Assembly (NCBI GenBank): GCA_026419785.1
Contig: JAODTK010001144.1
Span: 248,001 to 312,000 of the forward strand
Direction: 5' to 3'
Length of the DNA stretch: 64,000 nt
Source of the DNA: Sclerodactyla briareus
Lineage: Eukaryota > Echinodermata > Holothuroidea > Dendrochirotida > Sclerodactylidae
Below are positions 34,506-47,545 of the stretch, piece by piece (the stretch's first letter is position 1; every line of letters starts with the position of its first letter). The notes under the pieces are model-generated. The model searched no databases, was not told where the DNA came from, and saw nothing but the letters and a program-made list of their open reading frames with translations. The position numbers and the translations under genes were made by a program.

Positions 34506-36459
34506 GTGAACAGAGAGAACACATTGATTAGGAACAAGGAAGAAAAATCAATGATGTCAGTGTTCATTTCCCCATTTTCTTTCTAAGCAGCTAGCATCCA
34601 CAACGAAGAGTAACGTAATTACTCGAGAAAATATACGGCACGATTTATGAGTGTCGTCAGCATATATAAACAATAAGATAATATAAATTAATATACAAGT
34701 GGAATTTTCAAAACAAATTGGTTTGCGTTTCTGATGATGCTAATGCCAATTTACTAAGTTTAATACAACTTTTAATAGTTCTGTGATGAGTGTTTTCCAT
34801 GGATACAGTTGGAGCAGAAAATAACAAGGGAAGCTCTCAGTCGTGGTTCATCGTGAAATACTCATGCAATTTAGACAAAAAATAAACTGGTCCAAAAAAG
34901 TATTGAAAGAAATCCAACAGATGGGCAGACGGGGCAACTTTAAGTTCTAACAAATTGAATCATGTTAGTCGTATTGCGAAGCAAAATACCATGGTGGCAA
35001 AGGTAACGATAACCAATACGATATTAGGGTGGACGTGGAAAATTTATTAATGAGGATTCTTGGAAAACGGGTGAAGTAACAACCGCCTCTGCCAGATACT
35101 TCTGTCCTCCCAAACAACGGCTCAGTGAATTCAATTTAAACAGGTGCCTTCTACAGTTTTAGTGACTTTTAGTCATCTTGGCCCCTCACTAGCAGGGAAG
35201 ATCAAATGAACGTCAAATGCTATAATATATGGATTGACGCAAATGACCCTCAATCATTTTTGTAATACCCTACTAAGAAGAGATTGCTATCTTTCGTTTC
35301 AAAGGCACTGAACCCCCGCGTAAACCTGCTGGACCCGACAACATCAGGCCAGGCATTGCTAAATAGGTTTTGCCTCACATCTTGAAACATTACTTGACTC
35401 TTATTTCATAATTCCTTTGAGCTCTGGAATATTCCCAGACCAAATGAAAAAAAAAGGTTGTACCCGTTTATATGAAGGGTGAGAAAGATCAATTAAGCCA
35501 GATCGGCCTTCATCTAGTCTTTCGTATCCCCATACAAAGTAACTGGCCAAGTAGATACTCCACTGAGTTGGCACTCGCAGCTGTTATTGTAATCTTGCCA
35601 ATTGCATCCTCTCTCGAAACAACCGATTCCAGTGAGTTTTCTTGGATCTCTCGGAAGCCTTCGATACTATTGACCATAACATTTACCTGGTTAAGGATAT
35701 ACTTACACGAAAGGCAAGTACACTAGTTAGAATGGTAATAACTCTGATTATCTATCAATCAAATGTAGAGTTCCATAAGGTTCATTCCTAGGTCCATTGC
35801 CTCTCATAATCTATATCACGATATTTGTGATGTCACCGACGATTGTTCCTCGGTTATCTTTGCAGATGAGATTGAACACAACCATATATTTTCACTGGTA
35901 ACAATCCTAAGAACTGGAAATACCGATCTCCATAGAACTTGGTAAATTCAAGGGCTGGTTTGAGGCTATAAGTCATCACTGAATGTAGTTAAAACAAATG
36001 ATCTGGTTTCAGTGCGAATGAATTTCTTTAGTATCGATATGAATGGCAAGCGATAGAGTCACTGCATGTCAAAAATTTTTTGTTTTTTTTTGGGAGTTCA
36101 TATTGATTCTCCTCTAATATGGTGTAATCACAATCGCTATATATTAATCAAATTTCATAGGGTATTGGCATCAGATCAAAATTGAAGTACACGCTGCCGC
36201 AGTTGTTGATATTCACGGAAAGGAGGTTTGACGGCAGCAACCTGGTCGTCACTACTGTACGCAATAGTGTCACAATCTAACCGGAGAACCTAATACAATC
36301 CGAAAATACTGATTACTTCAACAGCAGAACAGTCTTCGACAAAAACCAGGAGAGAATAGAAAAAGGGAAGTTATGGACACACTGATGCCTGTATCTGCGG
36401 GGGGCTTATGATACTGTAATGTCCGGACGACGGGACTCGCTGCGTCATGGTAGGCCTAT
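34506..36459 (+). pseudogene. L-c Jockey-like LINE RT, copy A
   Basis: On the plus strand the RT opens near 35,320 with PAGPDNIRPGIAK, then VLPHILKHYL and LSSGIFPDQMKK near 35,410-35,450, the SGxFPDxxKxAKVxPIxKKGEK region. A GSFLGPLPLIIYI stretch lies near 35,782-35,820. The catalytic FADD is changed to FADE near 35,860-35,870. LGKFKGWFEAISHH and NVVKTNDLVS follow near 35,940-36,010. Stops and shifts interrupt it. The AT-rich 5' part (34,506-35,280) shows no ORF1 or endonuclease motif I can name. Copy B keeps a better catalytic motif. Confidence 0.85.
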
Positions 36460-38113
36460 GGGGCGAGGTCGGTGATTTGTGTTGGCGATTGGGGGGGGGG
36501 CTGACGAGTTTTACTATCTGAGCGGAGCGCCACCACAGGTTGGCGCGTAGCGTCCAAGAAAATTTTTCGTTTGACAACCCCAAGATTGCATGAAACGGCA
36601 CTTCCCGTGCCTTATGTGGGACAGTAAGCAGCATTCCTAAAATTGATTAAAAAAAAATTATCTTAGGAAAGGTTCTCCAACAACTTATCGCAATAGGGAG
36701 CAATTTCAAGGTTTGCGTTTGGTTCTGTGACATACTGAATTACGATGCAAGTGATGTTACTGTCATGCAAATGAGGCAATGGATGCAGCAACAACCACTT
36801 GCGAGATCTCGCAAGATCCAATTTGACCAACGACATTGCACTGACCCCTCTCTGACCTATTACTCAAAAGATTACGACCTCCATTTTTATCTTCTTTGTG
36901 GACCACAGGCGAATGGGAGGAACACTTCCAATCAGGGACAAGACCGGTGGCCAAATGAGCATAGAAGAGAGTTAAAACCGCAACTGCGCGAAGCGCGCGC
37001 GAAAATTTGCGCGTGTGGACATTTCATTGAAGAGTCAGGCATCTTTGGTGATAATAACCTTACCTTCACCCCTGAATTTTTAATGCATTCTTTCCAATTT
37101 TGTGGCTTTCTCTGCTGGCCGAATGAGGGTTCTCACCCGCACCGTGTGCCGGCCCTCTTAATATGTGCACCGTGCACGCACCCACTTTTCACAATGTCGC
37201 ACCCATAAATTGATTGCTGAATACCTTTTTTAAATTTGCAATAGACCTTATCTGCAACAAAAATTCACAGGTCCCCGGCCAGGTGGTAGACTTACCCCGT
37301 CCCCTCAACCTCAATCCCTCAAACTAAAAAGTTTTTAACATTTTGGGGCATTTCCATCGAAAATTCAGGCGATAGTTTTGGTCCGTGGCCTTGTCTTGAT
37401 TTTGAATCAATGAACTTTTTGACAGCGCAATTTGTAGCGTTTCCTGGCCGCGTTTTCGATGCCGCACGGTGTGCCTTCAAGTGATAGTAGTGCACCGCGC
37501 CTTCATTTTCAACAAGTGGTCGCACCCAAAATTAAAAAAAAAATCACAGCATCCACCAGTTGGTAAACCTACCGCCGTCGCCTCACCCCCTTCATTCACC
37601 TCAATAAGAAAGCGATTTGTTTTTCAATGGTAGTTTGTTTCTTTATTTAAGTAGTTGGTCCCCGAGCAGGAAATCGACAACGTCCAATGAATAAGGAAGC
37701 AACACCGAGCTGGTCAAAGCCAGTCTTTATGCCAAGATTAGGGATTGAAGGAGAACCATTCTTTCATGGATACTTATACGAACAGCCCAGAGTAAATGTC
37801 AGGCTTTTTTTTTGTTTTGTTAAGGAACATCATATTCTGTACACAGGGCACCATGATATGTCTGAAACACTACCGGCACTGAAATTTTAGGAAATGGGGC
37901 AGCGGAATTCACTCAATTTTATTATTTAGGTCATTATGCATTTGTTTAAACACGGTCACTGTTGGATATGTTCGGATACAGTGTCATCAGCAATAGCAGT
38001 CGGGCCCATATATTGGGGGGGGGGGGACAAATGCATTGCGTCCCCCCCCCCCCCCCCCCCCATCCAAACTATTGGGTGGACGGCCGTCTCCCCGCCCCCC
38101 CCCCCCTTCATGA
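36460..38113 (-). mobile_element. hAT-like element, copy A (right end eroded)
   Basis: The left end near 36,460 follows CCTATG and reads GGGCGAGGTCGGTGATT, then CGATTGGGGGGG and TCTGAGCGGAGCGCCACC. It lies at the same position as the cleaner copy B element (47,546-49,182). A partial ~180-bp monomer lies at 36,530-36,650. Poly-G and poly-C tracts near 37,017-38,105 flank the right end, which stops at TTCATGATC against the L-a tail. The 147-codon frame at 36,765-37,208 is in non-conserved sequence. No transposase motif. Confidence 0.75.
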
Positions 38114-38114
38114 T

Positions 38115-40490
38115 CTAATATAATATCATCATAATATAATCATTAAGATTTGCGCACATAATTTCTTTCAAAAATGCTCAAGGCTCAGAACAGAGAAAAA
38201 GGCAAACTAATAGCTAGTAGCCTGTAAACATGAATGGGTCTTGAGGAGCCTCTTGAAATCAGTAAGTGTATTACACATCCTAATGTTAACCGGAAGAGAG
38301 TTCCACAACTGGGGTGGCGGCGACACAGACTTAAGATCTGTCACCCCAGAGCGACGGAACGAAGGCCCATGAAGAGAATTATAGTGTCAACCAGAGCGGA
38401 AAGGTGCGAGCGTCTCTGGCAGCATAAGCAACTCGCTGATATAGATTGGAGCTAATTGTTCAAGGCCTACAGAACCGTAAGCATCAGCTTATGCACAGTA
38501 CGGAAGCGTACCGGAAGCCAGTAGGAGGTCACGTAAATGGGAGTGACATAGAGTACTTTGGGATGCTCTCATCAGACCACACGCGGGCAGCATAATTTTG
38601 AACTCGCTGGAGGCCTCAGTTGATAATTAGGTAAATCATATAGGAGAGCATTGCTACTATCCAACCTAGAAGTGACAAGGGCATGGGTAATCTGTTTAGC
38701 GGCACTGGGTGTGAGGTATTTTATAATTCTACTAAATTACGTAGGTGATACATAGCAGACTTAATGATAGTAGAGATGTGATACACAAATTCAATATTAG
38801 ATTAAAAAATAAAGCCAAGGTTACGAGCATAATCAAAGACGAAATACTCGATCACCTTTAAGCAATGACGTAGTGGGGATCTTATAGCCAGCTTGTTGCT
38901 TAGATCCAATCAGCATGAATTCTGTTTTGTCATCTTTTAGTTTGAGGAAGTTTTGTTACCCATCCACTTCTACCCTCCCTTATATCACGCGGCTCAATCG
39001 CAGCAATAGAGAGATCTGTGGGTGGACCAGCAGGGCCAAGGGTGAGATACAATTGTGTATCGTCAGCAGCAATAATGATGATACTGTAACCCATACTTCA
39101 TAATGATTTTTATGGAGAGGATATGGTATAAAGGATAAACCACTGGGGGCCGAGAGCCAAAACCCTGGGGGCAGAATGTTGTTTTTAACTGAGACTGGCA
39201 CTTTCAAACACGACACATTGTTGTCGGTTTTTTCAAATACGACTGACACCACTTAAGTGCCACGTCACACAACCCCGAATTCCTGCATTCTTAGTAAAAT
39301 CAAGGATGGTCCAAAGTGTCAAAGGCCGCGCTGAGATCTACAGGACATGCATAACGTGACCCTACCCTTCATCCATAGCCTGACGAAAGCATTCGGTACT
39401 CTCAGCAATGCAGTACTCGACACTTTGCTCGGACCTTGGGCACATTGTGGAAATGTTTATCCTGGAACCCAATCGTAGGAATGTGGTCATGCAAGCCAAG
39501 ATGCCACAACTCTTTCGATGACCTTACCAAAAAATTCAGATTCGAAACAGGCCTATAATTAATTCATGGCTTCCAAATCAGCCCCGGTTTCTTCTTGTCT
39601 TCTTCCGCGAAGGTCGAATGTAGAATACTTTTAGGCTTTCAGTTAAACACCCCTCAGACAACGAATTGTTAACAATTGTCGTATAAATAAATGAGTGTTT
39701 CCATCAAGCCCTGAGTAACGGGAGTCTGTTACTGGATCGAGTTCAGATGACTTACAGGATGACTGTGTGATGAGATCTCTGACTTGACCTCAGTGCAGGT
39801 GTGAACTCAGCGAGTCGATGACGTTGACTGGCAGCCTTCGGTATCGCTGCCGGTGTGTCTGCAGATGTGAACTGATCACGTACAGCAATCACCTTGCCAC
39901 TGAAGCCAGGTGCAAACCTGTCTGCGAGAACCTGTGGTGACTGGGACGTGGGGAGAGATGCCGCTTATTCCATGAACAGGTTGCTGAGTACCCTCACAAC
40001 AATTTCCTCCCCCTCCGATCGCGGCGAGTTTGTCTAAACTAAAAGGACTAATAATCGCCTTCGGACATCAACGCGTAAATCACACGACCGAAGCTGAACC
40101 CTGTACAGTCAGCCTATCGACTTTCATTTCTTGCCTGGCACCACCACCTTCATTCCAGCCTCCTCCGGTCCCTCTCCTGGCACTCGTATGTCCTCGTTGA
40201 ACCAAGGACTGTCAGGTCCCAGGTTACAGCCCGGGTTTTTAGCAGGGTCCCTGCTCGTCAAGAGCCGCCAGCCAACTCATACAGCATCATAGGCCGATTT
40301 CGGCAAGGTGGCGAAGATATGAAAACATGCTTCAAACTGTCCATATCATGCGTTTGACACACCGGGTGATGAGTTGAACCTTATGGCGCACGGTTTTGTC
40401 CAAAAAAGTTGAAAGATGACGAATCGTGGGTCGGTACAAATTTGGATCATATAAATACAGTCACTATGCCAAAGTCTGAGATGGGGGCTA
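38115..40490 (-). pseudogene. L-a, CR1/L2-like LINE pol remnant, copy B
   Basis: The same element as copy A, but with its 3' end. On the minus strand near 38,236-38,345 it reads SGVTDLKSVSPPPQLWNSLP, then VNIRMCNTLTDFKRLLKTHS and CLQATSY with a stop, the full L2-type C-terminus. An AT-rich tail ends near 38,115. WMGN-type and RT blocks lie near 38,950-39,060, and linker and endonuclease blocks up to 40,490. The MITE of copy A is absent, with continuous sequence at 38,550-38,570. Indels are dense, and no frame exceeds about 90 codons. Confidence 0.88.
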
Positions 40491-41440
40491 ATGTCTGAAT
40501 TTAATCCTATTTAGCTTGCTGAGATAGATATCGGTTCCCAGAGGGTAAACAATTTTTAAATGAAGCAAACCACACTGAATAGGCAAAAAAAAGCACATGA
40601 CCATGCGTAAACGATGCTATTTACGTTAATGAATTCTATGGAATATTCTCCTCAAGAAGCATCGACGATAATATGCCTGTCTGGCTGCGTTTTTAGGGTC
40701 CTCCCGCATAATCAACTTTTCGAGTGTTCTCCTCTAAAAAAAAACGTTCGTTTCCGTAAATTGTGATTTCGCACCCCATCTCGACCCGATACGCAACAAT
40801 GGAAGTCCCACCTTGGATGAGACTCCATGAGTGCGGAGCGGGTGCGGTATGAAGTGAAAATCGAATGTACGGTTATACAGGTTGAGTCAAATACGATGAT
40901 GCCGAAAGGGTCCCTCGGACAACTCCCACTCGGACAATTTCCACCCGGACAATTCAGGCACCCAAAACGTGACCTAACTTTAGACCTAACCCTAATTCTG
41001 ACAACAAGGGTAATGACGGGGGATTGTCCGGGTTGGATTGTCGTCCGGATTGGACTTGTCCGGTCACTGCGCCGAAGACCTTAGGAATTGCAGCAGCCCA
41101 TGTATACGGACTTCGATCAGCCTTCATGTCATGTGGATAGATTACTAGAATCCATTTGCGGTGATGCGGCATCAAACTCCCGCAGTAGTACATATTGGGG
41201 TAATTCTGCCAACGCTCGTCCGTTCCATTTGGACATAAATTAATGCCTTCAAAGAACCCATCACGATCTGTGCAAATCGTAATCAGCATATGATAACCTT
41301 TCACCGACAATGCTCACGTGAATTCGGTATTTATGGATATTCCATAGATAAATTTGCCTGATACGGCATAATTGCCGCAGTCGTACAATAGTGATTCCCC
41401 TATTGGATGATCTTGTTTGCCGCCGCTAGGTACTTGTCTC
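40491..41440. repeat. Segment X, copy B
   Basis: The shorter version of segment X: only the first of the two internal repeats is kept, with a deletion joining it to sequence equal to 26,210 of copy A near 41,345. The small inverted-repeat element with CGGACAATTTCCACC modules is at 40,900-41,075. No coding motif. Confidence 0.75.
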
Positions 41441-42690
41441 TACACCTGATTAGAATACTTTTCATGTTTGGTACTCAGCGTGAATCGACTATTCGTGGTG
41501 TCATGGGTGCCGCACAGCCCCTATGTAAATCCTAGCCTGGAGCTTCTGGAGCAGCACCGGATCTAAGATATGGCCATGATGTACCAATACAGCTTCCTTT
41601 CCATTTACTCGGATACAATGACGCACTCATGAAACCGTATAGAACAGGCTGTTGGACAATGCCTGACTTCCCGCTGGTTTGAATTTCATGTCAGGTCGAG
41701 GAAAAGAAGAAACATATGTAGTGAAAGCGTATGGCCGGTTCCTCATGTGTGTACAACATAACGAGTATTCTTACTGTGTGGTACGGTAGCCTACATGCAT
41801 GGTTCGTCAAAAAATGTCGTTGAGGAAATTCATGTTAGGTCAGTGGTTTTTGTTCCGTTGCGAGCTCGCTCTTCTGTGGTAAGATACATGTTCGGTAAGT
41901 TGAATAACTTAGTACGGTAATTCACATTTATGCCCAATGCTGTTGGCGAGGTTGATTGACGATGACAGTCCCCTAATTCTGGCCAGGGTCTTAATGACAC
42001 ATTGGTAGGGTTTACTGTTAATGAGGCAACTGGGCAATTTCTCGATTTGTAACTTTTCGAGTCCCGACAGGACAAGAAGGCTCGGTCAAAGCGCAACAAC
42101 TGGTTAAATCCTTTACTGCAACACATCAATTCCTATATAGGCGCTAATCCTGTGCAAATGTCCTTAACATAATGTATGTATACAGGCGGGCGTCCGTATG
42201 CCGTGCACCCTGTACAAAGTCAATGGGACGTGCTCCGTTTTTTAGTCTGTATGCCGATTTTTTCCATTTTCTGGCGCACACCAATTCCAAGAACAGAAAT
42301 CGATGTTCAGAGTAACAACACCCCCAAACACCTGACATAAATGTCTTTCCGCGTCTTTCGCCGCCCCTACCATTGGGAGGTCTTTATCAGTCTCAGTATA
42401 TAGAGGTGGGGTGTCAATTTGTGCACAGATTAGTGAAATTTTCTATATTAGGGGCCTACGACTATCACAACACAATACAGTTCATATGCAAAACAATATG
42501 GGATTAGTGTTCAAGCCCGTACCCAAGGGACAAAGGCTCTGGTGAAGAGATTGTATCCTAATGACTCTAGGTCTTGGTATATTCGTTCTGTATTCTACTT
42601 TGACCCCGCCGTGTCTTTTCACCATGTGCTTCAAAAACACAGAATCTGTTTCTCCTGCTTCTATAGTTATCCTTGACGTTTTTTAGGTGT
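41441..42690. repeat. Segment Y, copy B
   Basis: Matches 29,010-30,205 of copy A and 52,190-53,288 of copy C. It runs directly into L-b with GACGTTTTTTAGGTGTTATT near 42,675, the arrangement also seen in C. It therefore shows the site before the ~3-kb insertion in A. Confidence 0.75.
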
Positions 42691-45420
42691 TATTTCTTGG
42701 AGCGTAACTAGGGGACCCAGTAACTTCAGTCGTCTTCTCTTCATTTGACGCTCCATACTTCCTGGTTGGTCTGTTCCTCTTGAGATTTCTTATGCCATTG
42801 GCTTCCTCAAATAACAACACCTTCGTCTATTTCCGTTTCCAGATGGGTTTTCTGGGTGTCGAGGATTATACTGAACCACACTATAATGTATGCCTCGAAT
42901 CACGATAAGTTATGATTTCATCGGGGTAGGCCTACTTGATGAAGATGATGAGGAACAACAAGTGATTTTTCCACAGTTGTGGTATCTTACCACAGTCAAG
43001 TGACCGTTTGAACAATTGTGCAAAGACGCCGGCCAGTTGATCTCTGCACATCTTCAGGACTCTATTACAAAGATTATCAGGACCAGTGGCTTTATGAACT
43101 TTGACCTGACCCAGAACTCTCTGACACAATGTTCGGTCAGTTCCACCACACCCGCGCAGTAGAGTTACCTATCTTCTTACTAATTTCTGACCAGTGCACC
43201 GTTTTCCATGACGAAATTATGTTCATCGAATTTATATTGTATAAGCGATTGCTATATTACCATAACAAAGGTCAAGGGTAGCTAGCTTCGTCCCTGGTCG
43301 GAATGTCAATGTATCGTATCGTTCAAAAGTAGGGAGAACATTGTCCAATCGACACTGCTTAGAGTCCTGCGATGATATCAGACGGCGATCCAGGGGGCAA
43401 ACCCGGGCGCGCCCCCTAAAAAATCTCGAGAGGATTTTTTTGGGGGGCGGGGGCCGGCCTGAGCCGTTGATTTAAATTAGTTGACACACAGCCCATCTCC
43501 ATCTGTTCCACTGTCAGAAGAAGCACCACAAGGCGGATGACTTGTAGTGTTAGGTATTCTTAGCTCCTCATTTTCCGTCGGCAATTGTAGCCGTGGCGTC
43601 AACAGGTGGGGGACGGGGGACATCCCCCCTCCCACTTTCAAAAGTGGCCCCCCACTTTTTGAAGCCCCCCCCCCCGCACTTTTCCGGACCATAATAAAAA
43701 TAATAGGCACATGCCCGATTTTGTATCACTCTAAACTGATTCAATTTTTGTCTACCCCAACGAAAAAAAAAAAAAAACCAAATCCGTTGGAAATTGTCTT
43801 AAGTCCACTAATTCCACTTGCGGACCCCGTGAAGATCTGGAACCCGACTAGGGCCGAATTCGAAGGATTGCCCATTTTTCATTCCGGATTCTCGAATTTT
43901 AAAATCGAATAGCCGCAAGTGCATAATTTGTTTTGCGCGCAATGTCGTTTTTATGCAGGCATTGTAGGCTCAATATGCGATGTAAAGCTTCAAATCATTT
44001 TCTTCACTCGAATAATTTTTAAGGAGCCTTTGGGGGAGAACTTAAACCCCCCCCCTCCCCCTCCAGAAAGCTCACATTCAATCCAGCCTTGATCTGGGGC
44101 CATTTGAATTATGCGTGCTCTTTGGTGCCAGTGGTAGACCTCTCGTTATCCCTCAGTTGACCTTCAAATTCATCAACAATTGTGCATTTCACTCATCACG
44201 ATTGCGATTATGAAAAGAGTCAATTTCATACGCAGTGGAATACATCTTTGTGAAGACTTTGTTCATCAACGGCACAAAAATGGTGTATATTTGGGATCAA
44301 ACTGCTTGCAAAATGTCCTTTAGTACTAACGTTGAAGTGTGTTAAATACAGGAGCTAGTCTTAATGACCACCAGGTGTTCCTCCAAGATCCATGAAACAA
44401 CCAATGCACAAATTTCTTGGTTATATCTTTTTTTCAACAAAATATACACGAGAATGCCGTTTCCGGCCATTTGAGCGGTCTCTCAGACCAGAAATTTTCT
44501 TGGTGCGCTTCCGCGCCAACTCCTGGTTGGCGCTCCGCTTAGATGGTCACATATGAATCTCATTGCCTTGGACCCACACACTCCCAGACCTCGCCCCCCC
44601 ATGGCCCCTTACTAAGAGATCTCTGGCTACCCACTGATCGAGTACGTGCGTTCCAAATCAAACTAACAGTTCAGTATCTAGGGGAATTCCAGGCGCACCC
44701 CCCCCCCCCGATTTGGGGGCTTCACTCATGCGCTCCCATATCTTTCTCCAAACTTATTATGTGATAATTTTTTGGCGCCCCTCTACCCGAAAATTCTGGA
44801 TCCGCCCCTGCCATAGGTGCCGTATGTGATCGTGCCTTCAGTTCTTAGCAATCGTTATATCAGCCCGGGGGTGTGGGAATTCCCCTTGGGAGGTAAAAAC
44901 GCCTCAATCCACCACCCCCCCACTCGATATCGGGCACCAAATTTGCTTTCCGCAGACCAGTTATTGCACCATCTTTGCTCAACGTATGTGCACGTCCCCC
45001 TCCCCTCTTCTCCCTGAGCAAGCTGTTCTATCGCTCCTGATCAAAGAGAAATTCGTGCAACAGCATCTGGAGTGTTTTTATTGAGCCATGTCTCTGTGAA
45101 AGCCACACAACAATACTCTCTTTACTCATCCTGCATGTCTGTGGGAGAGAGTTTGTGTTTCTCCATACTGTTTGCTCGCGATCGAACCTTGCCTAAAATC
45201 ATGGTTATAGGGGTTTAGCGCCCCGTTCCGAATACGTGCCCGAATTACCCTCCCGCTCCCCTTGCGTGGTTTGGGATTTCCCGGGGAAAGTGTTTCGAAC
45301 CCGTTTGGAGGGTTCCTGGCTGAGATAACTCACGTCCAGACTTAGTCTCAAGTGATTCGTTTCCGTGTGTAGGTAGGCTGCTAGGCTGCTTTCCAAACAA
45401 GGTCGACAACGGCGATCAAA
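42691..45420 (-). pseudogene. L-b LINE endonuclease/RT remnant, copy B, split by a hAT insertion
   Basis: On the minus strand the endonuclease half lies at 44,811-45,420 and the RT start at 42,930-43,130. The latter is open and reads VKVHKATGPDNLCNRVLKMC, then RDQLAGVFAQLFKRSLDCGK and IPQLWKN, the conserved opening of the RT domain (KAxGPDxIxNRVLKxCADQLAxVFxxIFxxSL). The rest of the RT is missing. A 1.43-kb hAT-like element interrupts the gene at 43,379-44,810; copies A and C read through at this point. Confidence 0.85.
43379..44810. mobile_element. 1.43-kb hAT-like element inserted in L-b copy B
   Basis: The left end is CAGACGGCGATCCAGGGGG, and the right end reversed is CAGGGGCGGATCCAGAATTT, both hAT-type. 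Copies A (33,795-33,815) and C (56,325-56,345) show the uninterrupted sequence TGCGAT(G/A)AATATAGGTGCCG, so the insertion is specific to B. The flanks (GATGATAT and CATAGGTG) do not give a clean 8-bp duplication, perhaps through base errors. Subterminal GCGCCAACTCCTGG and GCGCTCCGCTTAGATGG near 44,512-44,545 tie it to the other hAT-like copies. Poly-G/C tracts are present, and no transposase. Confidence 0.85.
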
Positions 45421-47545
45421 TGCTCATTAAAACATATGAAAAGTTTCTATGAACCAGCATGTTGGTGAACAGAGAGACACTCTGATGGAAACAGCAAGAA
45501 AAATTCACGATTCAGTGTTCTTCCCCATTTTCTTTCGAAGCAGCTAGCATCCCAACGACGAGTACGTAACTGACTCGAGAAATAGAACTGCACGATTCAT
45601 AAGTTTCTCAGCATATATACCATATATAATATTAAGATACAAGTGAATTTCCCAAACAAATTGGTTTGATGTTCTTTATGATGCATAATGCAATTTACTC
45701 GTTTAATACAACTTTTACTAGTATCTGTGATGAGGTATTTCCATGGGATAAGTTGTGGTGCACTAGTGCATCTCACTTCAATTAGGACGAAAAATAAACT
45801 GTACAAAAAAAGTACTTGAAGAATCAAACTAGAGTGGCCGGACGGATTGGAAGGCAAACTATCAAAGTTTCGTAACAAATGAGTCATGTATTCGTATTGC
45901 GAAGCAAAATAACCATCGTGGCAAATTTAACGATAACAAAATACGAGATTCAGGGGGACGTGGAATGGAAATTATTATTGGAGTCTTGGGAACCGGTGAA
46001 TGGCAAACAACCGCCTACATGCCAGAGTACGTTTGTCCCCCAAAAAACGGCTTCAGTGAATTGTTAATTCAAACAGGACTGCCTCTTAACAGTTTTAGTG
46101 GACTTGTCGTCAATCTCGTGCCCATCACATAGCAGGGAAGATCAATTCAACGTTCAATGCTAATTAATTATATGGATGACGAACGGACCCTAATCATTTT
46201 TTCATACCCTACTAAGGAAGAGATTGCTAGTCTTTCGTCAAAGGTCACTGAACCCGCCGGAAAACCTCGCTGTAACCGACAAAATCAGGCCAGGCATTGA
46301 TAAATAGGTTTTGCCTCACATCTTGAAACATTACTTTGACTCTATTTTCAATAATTCTTTGAGCTCTGGAATAATTCCAGACCAAATGAAAAAACCAAGG
46401 TTGTACCCGATATAGAAGGGTGAGAAAGAATAAAATAAGAAAATTGGCCTTTATCTATTCTTTCGTATCAATACAAAATATGGAGGGGTTTATGTTTAGG
46501 GCACTCCGCATTTCCCACTTCTCATAACATCCTGAATAGTGGTCAATATGGCTTTTCGGCCAAGTAGGATACTCCACTGGTGGCTCGCGCAGATGTATTG
46601 TATTGAACACATGATCTATGCGCCAGAAACAAACACGATTCCAGTGGAGTTCTCTTGGATCTCCGAAAGCCTTAGCATACTATTGACATAAAACAGATTA
46701 CTAACAAAACATCGAAATTACGGTGTGATTCAAGAGGCGTAGCTATTTCCGGGTTGAGGACTATACACGAAAGCAACAGTAAACTAGTAGAATGGTAATA
46801 TAAATGAATGATATTCTATAAATAAATGTGGACTTCCACAAGGTCATCCTAGGTCCATTGCTCTCATAATCTATACTCAACGATATTTTTATGTCCCGCC
46901 GATTGTTCCTTGGTTATACTTTGCTGATGACACAAACATATTTTTCACTGGAAACAATCCTAGATCCTAAGGAACTGCCTGGAAAAAAATACCGATTCAT
47001 CCATAGAACTTGGTAATGCAAGGGCTGTTTGAGGCTATAAGTTTATCACTGAATGTAGTTAAAACCAATGAATATGGTTTGTCATTGCGAATGAACCTTT
47101 CTTTAGTATCGATATGATGGCAAGCGAGTTGAAGCACTGCATAGTTTGGGAGTTCATATTGATTCCCTCTAATGAGGGTGTAAATCACAGTCGCTATAGT
47201 ATCTATCAATTTCATAGGGTATTGGCATCAGATCAAAGCGAAGTAAAGACTCTGCCGCAGTTTGGTTGATATTCAAGAAAAGAGGTTTGTGAACGGCCAG
47301 CAACCTGGGTCGTCACTACTATACTGCAATACTGTCCCACAACTAAACCGAGAACCTCATACAATCCGAAAATCCTGATGTACTTCCAACAGGCAACGCA
47401 GTCTTCGACGAAAACCCCGTGAGAGAATAGAAAAGGGACGTTATGGACAAACCTGATGCTGCAGACAGCCATGTATCTGGAGGGGGATGCTTGTGATAAC
47501 TGTTAATGTCCGGAGACGGAACAGTGCTCATGGTAGGCCTATGGA
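45421..47545 (+). pseudogene. L-c Jockey-like LINE RT, copy B
   Basis: The plus strand keeps the key RT signatures, spread over frames: LSSGIIPDQMKK near 46,358-46,395; QWSSLGSP near 46,640 (compare FLDLSKAFDTIDH); a CGLPQG block near 46,845-46,862; and an intact YFADDTNIFFTG at 46,917-46,952 containing the F-A-D-D active site. SLNVVKTN-like residues follow near 47,045-47,075, and a C-terminal region to about 47,450. Numerous shifts and stops prevent a full protein. The stretch between 46,480 and 46,560 is lost in copy A. No endonuclease is identified upstream. Confidence 0.87.
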
